This document shows positions 8,584 to 16,267 of a DNA stretch of 64,000 nt, piece by piece. How positions within the stretch are numbered: the first letter of the stretch is position 1; each line of letters opens with the position of its first letter. The translations under genes and the position numbers were made by a program. The stretch lies in NCBI RefSeq assembly GCF_036013645.1, contig NZ_CP107869.1, positions 6,758,001 to 6,822,000 of the forward strand, in the 5' to 3' direction. This DNA comes from Streptomyces sp. NBC_00490 (GTDB lineage: Bacteria; Actinomycetota; Actinomycetes; Streptomycetales; Streptomycetaceae). The notes under the pieces were generated by a model. It searched no databases, was not told the origin of the DNA, and worked only from the letters and a program-made list of their open reading frames with translations.

Positions 8584-9197
8584 TTTGGGTTCCTCCGGCG
8601 GATGGGTGGAGTTGCCGATGGGGCGGGCATCTGTCGACGGTGCCGACGGACGCCTTGTTTTCTCAGGTCGACGAGAGCACACGCCTTCGAGTGTCGCGAC
8701 CTCGTGTGATTACGGCATCTTGCCATTCGGACTGGACCATTCAGGGGGCCAGCCATGTCAAAATCGGATAACGGGTGACCCCCGAACCGCATCAGGTCGG
8801 ACATCACGGCCGCACCTTCTGCGGGAATCCATCCTTCCGGCCGGAGGATCTTCGGCGCATCTCAGGATGCGAGCGTGGCCTTGACGTCCGGGCCCGCGGA
8901 TCCAGCCCTTGTCAAGAGGCGATCGAGGATGAGTCCGCATACTTGACCATGATTCATGTCACCGGTCCGGGGCCCACAAGGTCCGTCATGTGACCTTGCA
9001 CTTATGGACTCGTCGCGGGTGCCGTCCGTCCGGTAAGAAGGTTCTTTACACCCCTCATCCGGGGCTCAGGGCGCGTGTGCGGCGCGCCCGTCGCGCACGA
9101 CCCATACGCATCACCGACAGGGTCGTACGCGGTGCCCGCCCACTTCTCAACCAGGAGTGGCCACCCTCAAACCATGAATATCTAAGGGGTAGAACAA
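8584..9197. other. 614-base divergent intergenic region (transporter / malic enzyme)
   Basis: No convincing gene on either strand. It must contain the promoters for the ABC operon (minus) and malic enzyme (plus). A short palindrome CGCATC-TCAG-GATGCG lies at 8856-8871 and an imperfect one around 8829-8847 (TCCGGCCGGA centre). Small open frames inside have no ribosome site or protein-like composition. I could not place a clear -35/-10 pair. Confidence 0.5.
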
Positions 9198-10418
9198 GTG
9201 GCAGCGGAGATCGTCAATCCTCGCAGCGACAGCGATACGGGCCAGGACGGGGCGGAGCCCCTCGATTCCTTCGACCCCGCGTTCGCGCTGCATCGCGGCG
9301 GCAAGATGGCTGTGCAGGCCACCGTGCCGATCCGCGACAAGGACGACCTGTCCCTCGCGTACACGCCCGGCGTGGCGAAGGTGTGCAGCGCCATCGCCGA
9401 GCAGCCCGACCTCGTCCACGACTACACGTGGAAGTCCTCCGTCGTCGCCGTCGTCACGGACGGCACCGCCGTGCTCGGACTCGGTGACATCGGGCCCGAG
9501 GCCTCCCTTCCGGTGATGGAAGGCAAGGCCATCCTCTTCAAGCAGTTCGGCGGCGTCGACGCGGTGCCGATCGCGCTGGCCTGCACGGACGTCGACGAGA
9601 TCGTCGAGACCGTGGTCCGGCTCGCGCCGTCCTTCGGCGGCGTGAACCTGGAGGACATCTCGGCGCCCCGGTGCTTCGAGATCGAGAAGCGCCTCCAGGA
9701 CGCCCTCGACATCCCGATCTTCCACGACGACCAGCACGGCACGGCCGTCGTGACCCTTGCCGCCCTGCGGAACGCCGCGCGGCTGACCGGGCGCGGGGTC
9801 GGTGAGCTCCGTGCGGTCATCTCGGGCGCCGGCGCGGCCGGTGTCGCCATCGCGAAGATCCTCGTCGACGCCGGGATCGGGGACGTCGCCGTCGCCGACC
9901 GCAAGGGCGTGGTGTCGGCCGACCGGGACGACCTCACCCCGGTCAAGCGGGAGCTCGCGGGCTTCACCAACAAGGCCGGCCTCACCGGGTCCCTGGAGGC
10001 CGCTCTGGCAGGCGCCGACGTCTTCATCGGCGTCTCCGGCGGCACGGTGGCGGAGGAGGCGGTGGCGTCTATGGCAGAGGGTGCCTTCGTCTTCGCCATG
10101 GCCAACCCGAACCCCGAGGTGCACCCGGACGTCGCGCACAAGTACGCGGCGGTCGTGGCCACGGGCCGCTCCGACTTCCCGAACCAGATCAACAACGTCC
10201 TCGCGTTCCCGGGCATCTTCGCCGGGGCGCTCCAGGTGCGGGCCTCCCGTATCACCGAGGGTATGAAGATCGCGGCGGCGGAGGCGTTGGCGGCGGTGGT
10301 CGGTGACGACCTCGCTGCGGACTACGTGATTCCGTCGCCGTTCGACGAGCGGGTGGCTCCGGCCGTTACCGCGGCTGTCGCGGCCGCGGCGCGTGCGGAG
10401 GGTGTTGCCCGCCGCTGA
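9198..10418 (+). CDS. NAD(P)-dependent malic enzyme
   Basis: A 406-residue malic enzyme of the short bacterial type, converting malate to pyruvate and CO2 while reducing NAD(P). Visible marks: LSLAYTPGVA (residues about 51-60, the malic N domain tyrosine), the Lys region SLPVMEGKAILFKQFGGVDA, metal-binding LEDISAPRCFEIE, and IPIFHDDQHGTA. The dinucleotide fold follows at AVISGAGAAGVAIA, and ANPNPEVHPDVA lies in the C domain. GTG 9198 follows TAAGGGG. Linking the TCA cycle with pyruvate, it matters for growth on gluconeogenic carbon and for lipid supply. It ends ahead of a very strong terminator. Confidence 0.95.
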   Translation: MAAEIVNPRSDSDTGQDGAEPLDSFDPAFALHRGGKMAVQATVPIRDKDDLSLAYTPGVAKVCSAIAEQPDLVHDYTWKSSVVAVVTDGTAVLGLGDIGPEASLPVMEGKAILFKQFGGVDAVPIALACTDVDEIVETVVRLAPSFGGVNLEDISAPRCFEIEKRLQDALDIPIFHDDQHGTAVVTLAALRNAARLTGRGVGELRAVISGAGAAGVAIAKILVDAGIGDVAVADRKGVVSADRDDLTPVKRELAGFTNKAGLTGSLEAALAGADVFIGVSGGTVAEEAVASMAEGAFVFAMANPNPEVHPDVAHKYAAVVATGRSDFPNQINNVLAFPGIFAGALQVRASRITEGMKIAAAEALAAVVGDDLAADYVIPSPFDERVAPAVTAAVAAAARAEGVARR

Positions 10419-10435
10419 GGCAGGTGGCTGTGGGT

Positions 10436-10473
10436 GGCCCCGTCCGGTTCGCCGGGCGGGGTCGCTTTTTTTT
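10436..10473 (+). terminator. intrinsic terminator of malic enzyme
   Basis: A 12-bp stem (10436-10447 with 10452-10463, two G-T pairs) closed by a TTCG tetraloop and followed by GC and eight T residues. This is a textbook Rho-independent terminator, uncommon in Streptomyces where the T run is usually absent. Confidence 0.9.
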
Positions 10474-10566
10474 ACCTGGGCGGGGGGCTGGTTGGGTGGT
10501 TTTTCGCCCCCGCCGCCCCTACCCGTCCCATCCTCCAGGGGCGTGCCGCCCCTTCGACCCCGCCCA

Positions 10567-10673
10567 CAGGGGGCTCTGCCCCCTGGACCCCCATCGGCCC
10601 GAAGGGCCTCGTCCTCAAACGCCGGACGGGCTGAAACAGCAGGACCGGCGAGCCCTCGTCCTTGAACGCCGGA
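10567..10673. repeat. Streptomyces-type multi-hairpin intergenic repeat
   Basis: A run of small stem-loops: CAGGGGGC-TCT-GCCCCCTG (10567-10585), GGCCC-GAA-GGGCC (10596-10608), and CGTCC...GGACG (10610-10628). The unit CTCGTCCTcaAACGCCGGA then occurs again, with two changes, near 10655-10673. Sequences of this kind recur in intergenic regions across the genus (from general knowledge, not checked here). The whole stretch 10419-10757 has no gene apart from these elements and the terminator. Confidence 0.7.
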
Positions 10674-10757
10674 GACGCTGGATCCGTCGCGCAAGAGGGT
10701 GTGTGTCACACGGCTTTCCGGTTCCCCGTGTCGCCGGTGGACCCTATCGTCAAGGTC

Positions 10758-11723
10758 ATGTTCGCCGCCTATGCCGCCCGCATCGACCGTGACCAGCCGC
10801 TCTCCGGACTCGAGTTGGGGGAGCGTCCGGCTCCCGAGGCCCGACCCGGCTGGAGCGTGATCGACGTCAGGGCCGCCTCCCTCAACCATCACGACCTCTG
10901 GTCCCTCAAGGGCGTCGGCCTGTCCGAGGACAAGTTGCCGATGATCCTCGGCTGTGACGCCGCCGGTGTCGACGAGGACGGCAACGAGGTCGTCCTGCAC
11001 TCCGTGATCGGCCAGACCGGACACGGCGTCGGCCCCAGGGAGCCCCGCTCCATCCTCACCGAGCACTACCAGGGCACGTTCGCCGAGCAGGTCGCCGTGC
11101 CGACCTGGAACGTGCTGCCCAAGCCCAAGGAGCTGTCCTTCGCCGAGGCCGCCTGTCTGCCCACGGCGTGGCTGACGGCGTACCGGATGCTCTTCACCAA
11201 CGCGGGCGTACGTCCCGGCGACTCGGTCCTCGTCCAGGGGGCCGGCGGCGGGGTCGCCACGGCCGCGATCGTGCTCGGCAAGGCCGCAGGTCTGCGGGTC
11301 TTCGCCACCAGCCGGGACGAGGCCAAGCGCAAGCGGGCGATCGAGCTGGGCGCCGTGGAGGCGCTGGAGTCGGGGGCGCGGCTGCCGCAGCGGGTGGACG
11401 CCGTCATCGAGACCGTCGGTGCCGCCACCTGGTCCCACTCGGTGAAGTCCCTGCGGCCGGGCGGCACGCTGGTCATCTCCGGTGCGACCAGCGGCGACCG
11501 GCCCTCGCACGCCGAACTCACCCGGATCTTCTTCCTGGAGCTCAAGGTCGTGGGCTCGACCATGGGCACCAAGGACGAGCTGGAGGACCTGCTGTCCTTC
11601 TGCGCGGCCACCGGGGTGCGCCCGGTGATCGACGAGGAGCTTCCGCTGGACCGGGCCCGCGAGGGCTTCGAACGGCTGGCTTCGGGCGAGCAGTTCGGGA
11701 AGATCGTGCTCACGCATTCCTGA
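10758..11723 (+). CDS. medium-chain alcohol dehydrogenase / quinone oxidoreductase-like protein
   Basis: A 321-residue MDR-superfamily oxidoreductase. The GroES-like N domain carries RAASLNHHDLWSLKG and the conserved CDAAGVDEDGNEV; the Rossmann domain begins at VLVQGAGGGVATAAIVLGKAAG with a glycine-rich turn for NAD(P)H. The typical structural zinc cysteines are not evident, so it is nearer the zinc-independent quinone-oxidoreductase branch despite the common label zinc-binding dehydrogenase. Substrate unknown. ATG 10758 was preferred because the homologous region starts there (MFAAYAARID); an upstream in-frame extension has no family match. Confidence 0.85.
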   Translation: MFAAYAARIDRDQPLSGLELGERPAPEARPGWSVIDVRAASLNHHDLWSLKGVGLSEDKLPMILGCDAAGVDEDGNEVVLHSVIGQTGHGVGPREPRSILTEHYQGTFAEQVAVPTWNVLPKPKELSFAEAACLPTAWLTAYRMLFTNAGVRPGDSVLVQGAGGGVATAAIVLGKAAGLRVFATSRDEAKRKRAIELGAVEALESGARLPQRVDAVIETVGAATWSHSVKSLRPGGTLVISGATSGDRPSHAELTRIFFLELKVVGSTMGTKDELEDLLSFCAATGVRPVIDEELPLDRAREGFERLASGEQFGKIVLTHS

Positions 11724-11741
11724 GGTGACGTGAGGTGACGT

Positions 11742-11775
11742 GAGGCGGGTCCGGGGTTCCGGGCCCGCCTCTTTT
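11742..11775 (+). terminator. terminator after the dehydrogenase gene
   Basis: Stem GAGGCGGGTCCGG (11742-11754) with CCGGGCCCGCCTC (11759-11771), one mismatch, GGTT loop, followed by TTTT. It is preceded by two tandem copies of the decamer TGAGGTGACG (11721-11740), the first of which contains the stop codon. Confidence 0.8.
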
Positions 11776-11786
11776 GCGCTCGAGGT

Positions 11787-11829
11787 GTCAACTCTGGTTG
11801 ACATGCCACTCGCGTCAACGTAAGTTGAC
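11787..11829 (+). promoter_or_regulatory. promoter with twin GTCAAC-N4-GTTGAC palindromes
   Basis: Two identical 6-4-6 palindromes, GTCAAC-TCTG-GTTGAC (11787-11802) and GTCAAC-GTAA-GTTGAC (11814-11829), with centres 27 bases apart. The first covers a consensus -35 TTGACA (11798-11803); 17 bases later the second covers a plausible -10 TAAGTT (11821-11826). Transcription would begin at about 11833, which is the ATG itself, so the message is probably leaderless. A protein bound at both palindromes would block the promoter completely; the adjacent HTH protein is the obvious candidate. Confidence 0.75.
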
Positions 11830-11832
11830 GTC

Positions 11833-12042
11833 ATGACCGAAGCGACGGATCTCGCCGAGCGTGCCGGCGACCGCGATCCACGGGTCGGCCTGCGGGCCGT
11901 CGCCGCCCTGCGCCGGCTGCTCGAACAGCTGGAGTCCGTGCAGGTGCGCAGCGCGCGCAACCAGGGCTGGTCGTGGCAGGAGATCGCCGCCGAACTCGGT
12001 GTGAGCAGGCAGGCCGTGCACAAGAAGTACGGGAGGCATTGA
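11833..12042 (+). CDS. small helix-turn-helix regulator
   Basis: A 69-residue protein. The C-terminal half is a clear HTH: NQGWSWQEIAAELGVSRQAVHKKYGR (residues about 43-68), resembling the recognition part of sigma-like or TrfB/KorB-type HTH proteins; the N-terminal half is helical (VGLRAVAALRRLLEQLE) and may dimerise. ATG 11833 has no ribosome site and coincides with the predicted transcription start. Its TGA overlaps the ATG of the Clp-N gene, so the two are translationally coupled. Likely autoregulator through the twin palindromes upstream. Confidence 0.85.
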   Translation: MTEATDLAERAGDRDPRVGLRAVAALRRLLEQLESVQVRSARNQGWSWQEIAAELGVSRQAVHKKYGRH

Positions 12043-12608
12043 TGTTCGAGCGGTTCACGAAGGACGCCCGCGCCGTGGTGCAGTCGGCGGTGACACAGGC
12101 CGAACGGACGGGCGCGGACACCGTCGACGCCGAGCACCTCCTGCTCGCGCTGCTCGACCGGGAGGCGAGCCGTGCCTCCTTCGCGCTGGCCTCGCTGGGC
12201 GTCGCGGAGGAAGGCAAGGAGTCGGTCCGGCAGTCCCTGGCCGAGGCCCGGCGCCGCGCCGGCCTCTCCCAGGCCGAGACCGACGCCCTCGCCGGACTCG
12301 GCATCGACGTCGCGCGGATCGTCGTCCGCGTCGAGGAGGTGCACGGCGTCGGAGCGATGTCCGGCGACCGCAAGGGCAGGAGCGGCCTGTCCGGGCGCCG
12401 CCCCTTCAGCCGGGGCGCCAAGGACACCCTGGAACGCTCCCTGCGCACCGCCGTCGCCCGCCACGACCGCCATATCGGCGACGAACACCTGCTCCTCGCC
12501 CTCACGATCCGCCCCGGCGCCCCGGGCGAGGTGCTCGCCGACCACGGGGTGACGTACGAGTCGCTGGTCCGCGTGCTCTACGGCGACGGGGAGGCGAAGG
12601 CGGGCTGA
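12042..12608 (+). CDS. Clp N-terminal-domain protein (no ATPase module)
   Basis: A 188-residue protein made of two Clp_N repeats. The first runs from MFERFTKDARAVVQSAVTQA through DAEHLLLALL (residues 1-45), the second from FSRGAKDTLERSLRTAVARH through IGDEHLLLALT (about 112-150). In ClpA/ClpC these repeats bind adaptors and substrates; here the AAA+ rings are absent, so it may act as an adaptor, decoy or anti-adaptor for ClpC. ATG 12042 overlaps the stop of the HTH gene (TGATG) behind GGGAGG. Pairing of a small HTH with a lone Clp_N protein recurs in streptomycetes, from general knowledge. Confidence 0.87.
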   Translation: MFERFTKDARAVVQSAVTQAERTGADTVDAEHLLLALLDREASRASFALASLGVAEEGKESVRQSLAEARRRAGLSQAETDALAGLGIDVARIVVRVEEVHGVGAMSGDRKGRSGLSGRRPFSRGAKDTLERSLRTAVARHDRHIGDEHLLLALTIRPGAPGEVLADHGVTYESLVRVLYGDGEAKAG

Positions 12609-12676
12609 GGGGGAGGGGGAGGAGGCGGACCCGGGGCGGTGCGGCGGCGCCGGGTCCGGAGGTGGGCCTGGGGGAC

Positions 12677-13732
12677 TCAGGCCTTCGGTGTCCGCAGCAG
12701 CGCCCCGATGTGTGCCGCCGCCGTCGACAGGTGCCGACGGGCGTCGCGGAGCTGGTCCGAGGTGACGCCGTGGTCCCGGGCCGCGTCGCGGATGTCGTCC
12801 CGGAAGCGGTCGAGGAGGCGGTCCAGGTCGCGGGCCGGGTCCCCGGTGCCGTCCTCATGGGCCCAGGCCGGTTCGTAGTCGGCGGGGAAGTCCTCGGGGG
12901 TCTGTGAGTACTCGGGCGCGCCCGCCGCCGACTTCGCGCCGTCCTTCTCCGCGTTCCCGTGCCCGAACCCGAAGTCCTTGCCGAGTCCCCTGCCGTAGTC
13001 CCGCCCGAACTCGCCGAACTCCTTGGCCAGTTCGGTCAGCCCCTCGCGTACCCCCGTCGGCCAGTCGCCCCGCGCGAAGTGGTCCTGCACCTGCTCCTGG
13101 ACCCGCCGTGCGATGCGCTGCACCTCCTCCTGGGCCTGGACCCGCGCCCGCTCCTGCGCCTCCTTGGCCTGACGCCGGGCCCGCTGGGCCTCCTCACGGG
13201 CCCGCCGGCTCTCGTCCTTGGCGCGCCGGGCCTGCTCCTTCCACTCCTGCTTGACGCGGCGCATCTCCTCCTTGGCCGCGCGCCAGGACTCGCTGTCGGT
13301 GTGGTCCCCGAACTCCCCCGGGGGGCTGTCCTGGTCGCCGCTGGCGCGGGCCTGCGAGGCGGCCGCCCGCATCTCGCGCCGCAGGTCGCCCGCCGCGCCG
13401 CGCACATCGGCCCGGATCTCGGCGGCGAGCTCGGCGACCGACTCCCGGATCTCCAGCTCCAGATCGGCCAGCTCACCGCTGCGGTCGGCCAGTTCGGCGC
13501 GGCCCGCGTCCGTGATCGCGTACACCTTGCGGCCGCCCTCGGTGGTGTGGGTGACCAGGCCCTCGGCCTGCAACTTGGCGAGACGGGGGTAGACGGTGCC
13601 GGCCGAGGGTGCGTACAGCCCCTGGAACCGCTCCTCCAGCAGCCGGATCACCTCGTAGCCGTGACGGGGGGCCTCGTCGAGCAGCTTCAGCAGGTAGAGG
13701 CGGAGGCGGCCGTGGGCGAAGACGGGAGGCAT
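12677..13732 (-). CDS. PadR-family transcriptional regulator with long charged tail
   Basis: A 351-residue protein. Residues about 8-95 form the PadR winged helix (LRLYLLKLLDEAPRHGYEVI, then GTVYPRLAKLQAEGLV and GRKVYAITDAGRAEL). The remaining 250 residues are highly charged: a predicted long coiled coil rich in RRAREEAQRARRQAKEAQER (about 175-215) and an acidic C terminus. Ordinary PadR proteins are 110-200 residues, so the tail is a large addition. The gene begins 1 base after the DUF4097 gene stops, so both form one minus-strand operon and the regulator probably controls it. Confidence 0.88.
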   Translation of the reverse strand: MPPVFAHGRLRLYLLKLLDEAPRHGYEVIRLLEERFQGLYAPSAGTVYPRLAKLQAEGLVTHTTEGGRKVYAITDAGRAELADRSGELADLELEIRESVAELAAEIRADVRGAAGDLRREMRAAASQARASGDQDSPPGEFGDHTDSESWRAAKEEMRRVKQEWKEQARRAKDESRRAREEAQRARRQAKEAQERARVQAQEEVQRIARRVQEQVQDHFARGDWPTGVREGLTELAKEFGEFGRDYGRGLGKDFGFGHGNAEKDGAKSAAGAPEYSQTPEDFPADYEPAWAHEDGTGDPARDLDRLLDRFRDDIRDAARDHGVTSDQLRDARRHLSTAAAHIGALLRTPKA

Positions 13733-13733
13733 G

Positions 13734-14741
13734 TCAGAGCACCTTCTTGTCGGTCGTGCCGTCGGCCGGGGTGTCGTCGGCGTCGGCCGCGTCCACGGCG
13801 TCAGCGCCCTCACCCGGGCCGGAAACGGAATTGTCCCCCGAGTCGCTCTGCGGATCGGCCACTGGGCCGGGGCCCGATCCTGCCTTCTCGGGCGCGGGGC
13901 TCATGTCCGCCGGGTCCGCGTCCCACGGCACGTCCTCGGTCGGTGGGCGGCGCAGCAGGGCGATCGAGCCCGAGACGGTGGTCGCCTTCAGGCTGCCGTT
14001 GCCCGCGCCGAGCCGGCCGGTGATCCGTTTGGCGCCCCACTGGCCGCCGACCCGCAGGTCCTCGAAGGCGTTGGAGACCTTTCCGCTCGCCGTGTTCGCC
14101 TCCACCTCCGCGTCCGCGGGGTGGGGGAGGCGGATGGCGATCTCGCCGGAGACGCTCGTGAGGTTGATGTCGGTCGGGCGGCTGGTCGGATCGAGGTCGA
14201 CGATCATCGAACCGCTCACCGAGTCCGCCTTGACCGAGGAGCCCGCCTCGACCACGGTCAGGTCGCCGGAGACGGAGTTGAAGCGGAGGTCTCCGCGGAG
14301 GGCCTGGGCCTCCAGGTTGCCCGAGACGGTGTCGGCGCGGACGGGGCCGGTGAGCCCCACGAGCGTGGTGTCGCCGGTGACCCCCTTGACCTCCGCGCGT
14401 CCGTCGATCCCCGAGACCACGGCGGCGGCGCCCACCACGCCCACCTCGACCCGGGTGTCGGCCGGCACGGCCAGCGAGACGACGGCGCTGCGCCGCCAGC
14501 CCTTGCGGTCCAGCCACTTGAGGAAGCCCTTCCAGGGCAGGTCCTCGTAGGCCACCGTGAGGGTGCCGCCCTCCTGGGTCACCATCAGGGGCGGCCCCTC
14601 CAGCTCGGAGACCTCCAGTCGGGCGGAACCTTCGTCCGTGCCCACGACGTTCACCGTTCCGTTGACGATGCGCACATGGAGCTGGGTCACCGGCTCGTCG
14701 AACGTGAGCTTCCTCGGCTCCGATACGGACCACTCGGACAT
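13734..14741 (-). CDS. DUF4097 beta-repeat protein
   Basis: A 335-residue protein built of repeating short beta units of the DUF4097 type, visible as recurrent VSG or TVSGN turns: RADTVSGNLEAQALRGD, RFNSVSGDLTVVEAG, KADSVSGSMIVDL, NLTSVSGEIAIRL, KATTVSGSIALL. Such proteins fold as a beta-solenoid and are often encoded with PadR regulators in actinobacteria; the biochemical role is unknown. There is no signal peptide, and the C terminus (residues about 285-335) is acidic and low-complexity. ATG 14741 was chosen since the family start MSEWSV follows; an upstream in-frame ATG has no support. Confidence 0.86.
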   Translation of the reverse strand: MSEWSVSEPRKLTFDEPVTQLHVRIVNGTVNVVGTDEGSARLEVSELEGPPLMVTQEGGTLTVAYEDLPWKGFLKWLDRKGWRRSAVVSLAVPADTRVEVGVVGAAAVVSGIDGRAEVKGVTGDTTLVGLTGPVRADTVSGNLEAQALRGDLRFNSVSGDLTVVEAGSSVKADSVSGSMIVDLDPTSRPTDINLTSVSGEIAIRLPHPADAEVEANTASGKVSNAFEDLRVGGQWGAKRITGRLGAGNGSLKATTVSGSIALLRRPPTEDVPWDADPADMSPAPEKAGSGPGPVADPQSDSGDNSVSGPGEGADAVDAADADDTPADGTTDKKVL

Positions 14742-14773
14742 GGTGCAGACCTCCCCGTGACACCGCACACGCC

Positions 14774-14807
14774 ATATCGCGTCTTCCGCTATTCACGATA
14801 TATCGCG
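14774..14807 (-). promoter_or_regulatory. candidate PadR operator upstream of DUF4097-padR
   Basis: Two direct copies of ATATCGCG (14774-14781 and 14800-14807), the second embedded in the 10-bp palindrome CGATATATCG (14796-14805). This AT-rich stretch stands out against the GC-rich background and lies 30-65 bases upstream of the operon start, where an autorepressor would bind. Not experimentally supported. Confidence 0.5.
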
Positions 14808-14891
14808 GAAACGGAAAGTCAAGACACCCGTTCTGGGGATGTCCGACGCCCAAAAATGCCCAAACCATATGAATCCGCCTAGCGTGTGAGC

Positions 14892-15728
14892 ATGTCCCCG
14901 ACGGAAGCCCCTCGTACCGGCCGCGCCCCGGGTGCCCTGCTGCTCTGCCGCGCGGAACCCGAAGCCGTCGCCCCGGCCGCCCGGCTGCTGCGCGAGCGAA
15001 TGCTGCTCACGAGCGCGGGCGCGCGGTGGAGCGTCCTCGTCCCCGAGGGCACGCCCTGGCAGCAGGGCGGCGAGCCGGTCGACCGCGTCCTCACCGGCTG
15101 GGCCACGGCACTGGCCGTCGGCGCCCCCTGGCCCGTCCTCGCCCTGTGGTGGGACGCCGACCGCAGCGGCTACACCCTCGCCGCCGGCTTCCGCCGCCCC
15201 GTCGGCTACGTCTGGCTCGCGAGCGGCACCCCGGCCGGCGAGGACGAGGCCATGCGCACCTTCGCCACCCGGCTGGGCCTGGACCCGGTCCTGGACGTGC
15301 AGTCCCTGAACGCCCTCGTGCAACCCGACCCGGCCGCCGACGCCCGCGCCCGCCTCCTCGGCCTCCTCGCCGTCCTCACCCGCGCGGGCCTGACCCTGCC
15401 CACCGGCCTCACCCCCGGCGAACCCGCCGACCGCCTCCGCGAGGTCGCCCGCGTCCAGCCGGACGCCCGCCCGGTCGAGTGGGCGGGCTGGCGGGACGCG
15501 GTCCGCGCGGAGCTCGACGTCGTCGAGAGCAGCCGCCTGGGCCCCTGGCTTCCCTGGGCAGGCACCCCCAGGGCGCGTGTTCTCGCCCTGGCCCAGGTGG
15601 CCGCGGGCGTCCCGCTCACGGCCCTCGGACTGCGGCGCCGCAGCGGCGGCTGGATCACGGCAGGCGCCCTGCTGCTGGCGCACGGGACGCTGGGACTGGC
15701 GTACGACCTGGGGCGGCCGCGCGACTGA
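14892..15728 (+). CDS. conserved hypothetical protein, streptomycete
   Basis: A 278-residue alanine- and leucine-rich protein. The N-terminal part has GALLLCRAEPEAVAPAARLL and an interior segment resembling a small alpha/beta domain (WPVLALWWDADRSGYTLAAG). The last 50 residues contain two hydrophobic stretches (VLALAQVAAGVPLTALGL and WITAGALLLAHGTLGLAY), so it may be anchored in the membrane. Family not recognised. ATG 14892 chosen; GTG 14886 is in frame. It diverges from the DUF4097 operon. Confidence 0.7.
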   Translation: MSPTEAPRTGRAPGALLLCRAEPEAVAPAARLLRERMLLTSAGARWSVLVPEGTPWQQGGEPVDRVLTGWATALAVGAPWPVLALWWDADRSGYTLAAGFRRPVGYVWLASGTPAGEDEAMRTFATRLGLDPVLDVQSLNALVQPDPAADARARLLGLLAVLTRAGLTLPTGLTPGEPADRLREVARVQPDARPVEWAGWRDAVRAELDVVESSRLGPWLPWAGTPRARVLALAQVAAGVPLTALGLRRRSGGWITAGALLLAHGTLGLAYDLGRPRD

Positions 15729-15790
15729 CGTACGGCATACCCTGAGGGAGTACGTCCGAGGGCAGTGCCCGTCCGTATCAGGAGCGAGAG

Positions 15791-15973
15791 TTGTACTTCA
15801 CCGACCGTGGCATCGAAGAACTGGAGAAGCGGCGCGGCCAGGAGGAGGTCACCTTCGAGTGGCTCGCCGAGCAGCTGCGGACGTTCGTCGATCTCAACCC
15901 GGACTTCGAGGTGCCGGTGGAGCGCCTGGCCACGTGGCTGGCCCGACTGGACGACGACGAGGACGACGAGTAG
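15791..15973 (+). CDS. DUF6104-type small protein
   Basis: A 60-residue acidic protein (YFTDRGIEELEKRRGQ at the start, ending LARLDDDEDDE) conserved in streptomycetes under the name DUF6104; function unknown. The start is TTG 15791, supported by AGGAGCGAG immediately upstream and by the conserved N terminus. The composition, with long amphipathic helices and an acidic tail, suggests a small interaction protein, but that is only inference. Confidence 0.85.
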   Translation: MYFTDRGIEELEKRRGQEEVTFEWLAEQLRTFVDLNPDFEVPVERLATWLARLDDDEDDE

Positions 15974-16267
15974 TCGGTCCGCCCGGCCGACGGGCGGCAG
16001 ATACCGCGGCCGCCCGTCCGGATCGGTCACCGCGGCCAGAGGGTGCCGCCGACAGACTGATCCGCGCGTTCAGCACCGCGACCGCGTGGTCATCCAGTGG
16101 CGGCAGCGCGCCTCCCTGGGCGGCGCCCGGGTATCTCCCCCAGTTCTCCGCCGCGGGCGGGCACGACCTGGATCGCGTACTTCCCGTCGAGTTGGGGTAG
16201 CGGGAAGGGCCCGGCCCCTGGACGGGGTCGGGCCCTTCTGCGATCAATTGATCAGCTGTTCCGAGAC
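15974..16267. other. intergenic stretch, no gene seen
   Basis: About 290 bases between convergent genes. Contains the stem-loop at 16204-16238 and a 12-bp palindrome GATCAATTGATC (16242-16253). Open frames across it on both strands have shadow-like composition and no ribosome site. Confidence 0.5.
16204..16238. terminator. terminator at the end of 2-oxoglutarate dehydrogenase gene
   Basis: Stem GAAGGGCCCG (16204-16213) with CGGGCCCTTC (16229-16238), extended inward by GCCCC/GGGGT. It follows the kgd stop by about 30 bases on the minus strand and also faces the small gene on the plus strand. Confidence 0.78.

Noticed and set aside
9147..12545. A 1132-codon minus-strand frame over malic enzyme, the dehydrogenase and the Clp_N gene
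   Set aside because: Antisense shadow of three well-supported genes; repeats of simple residues and no start signal.
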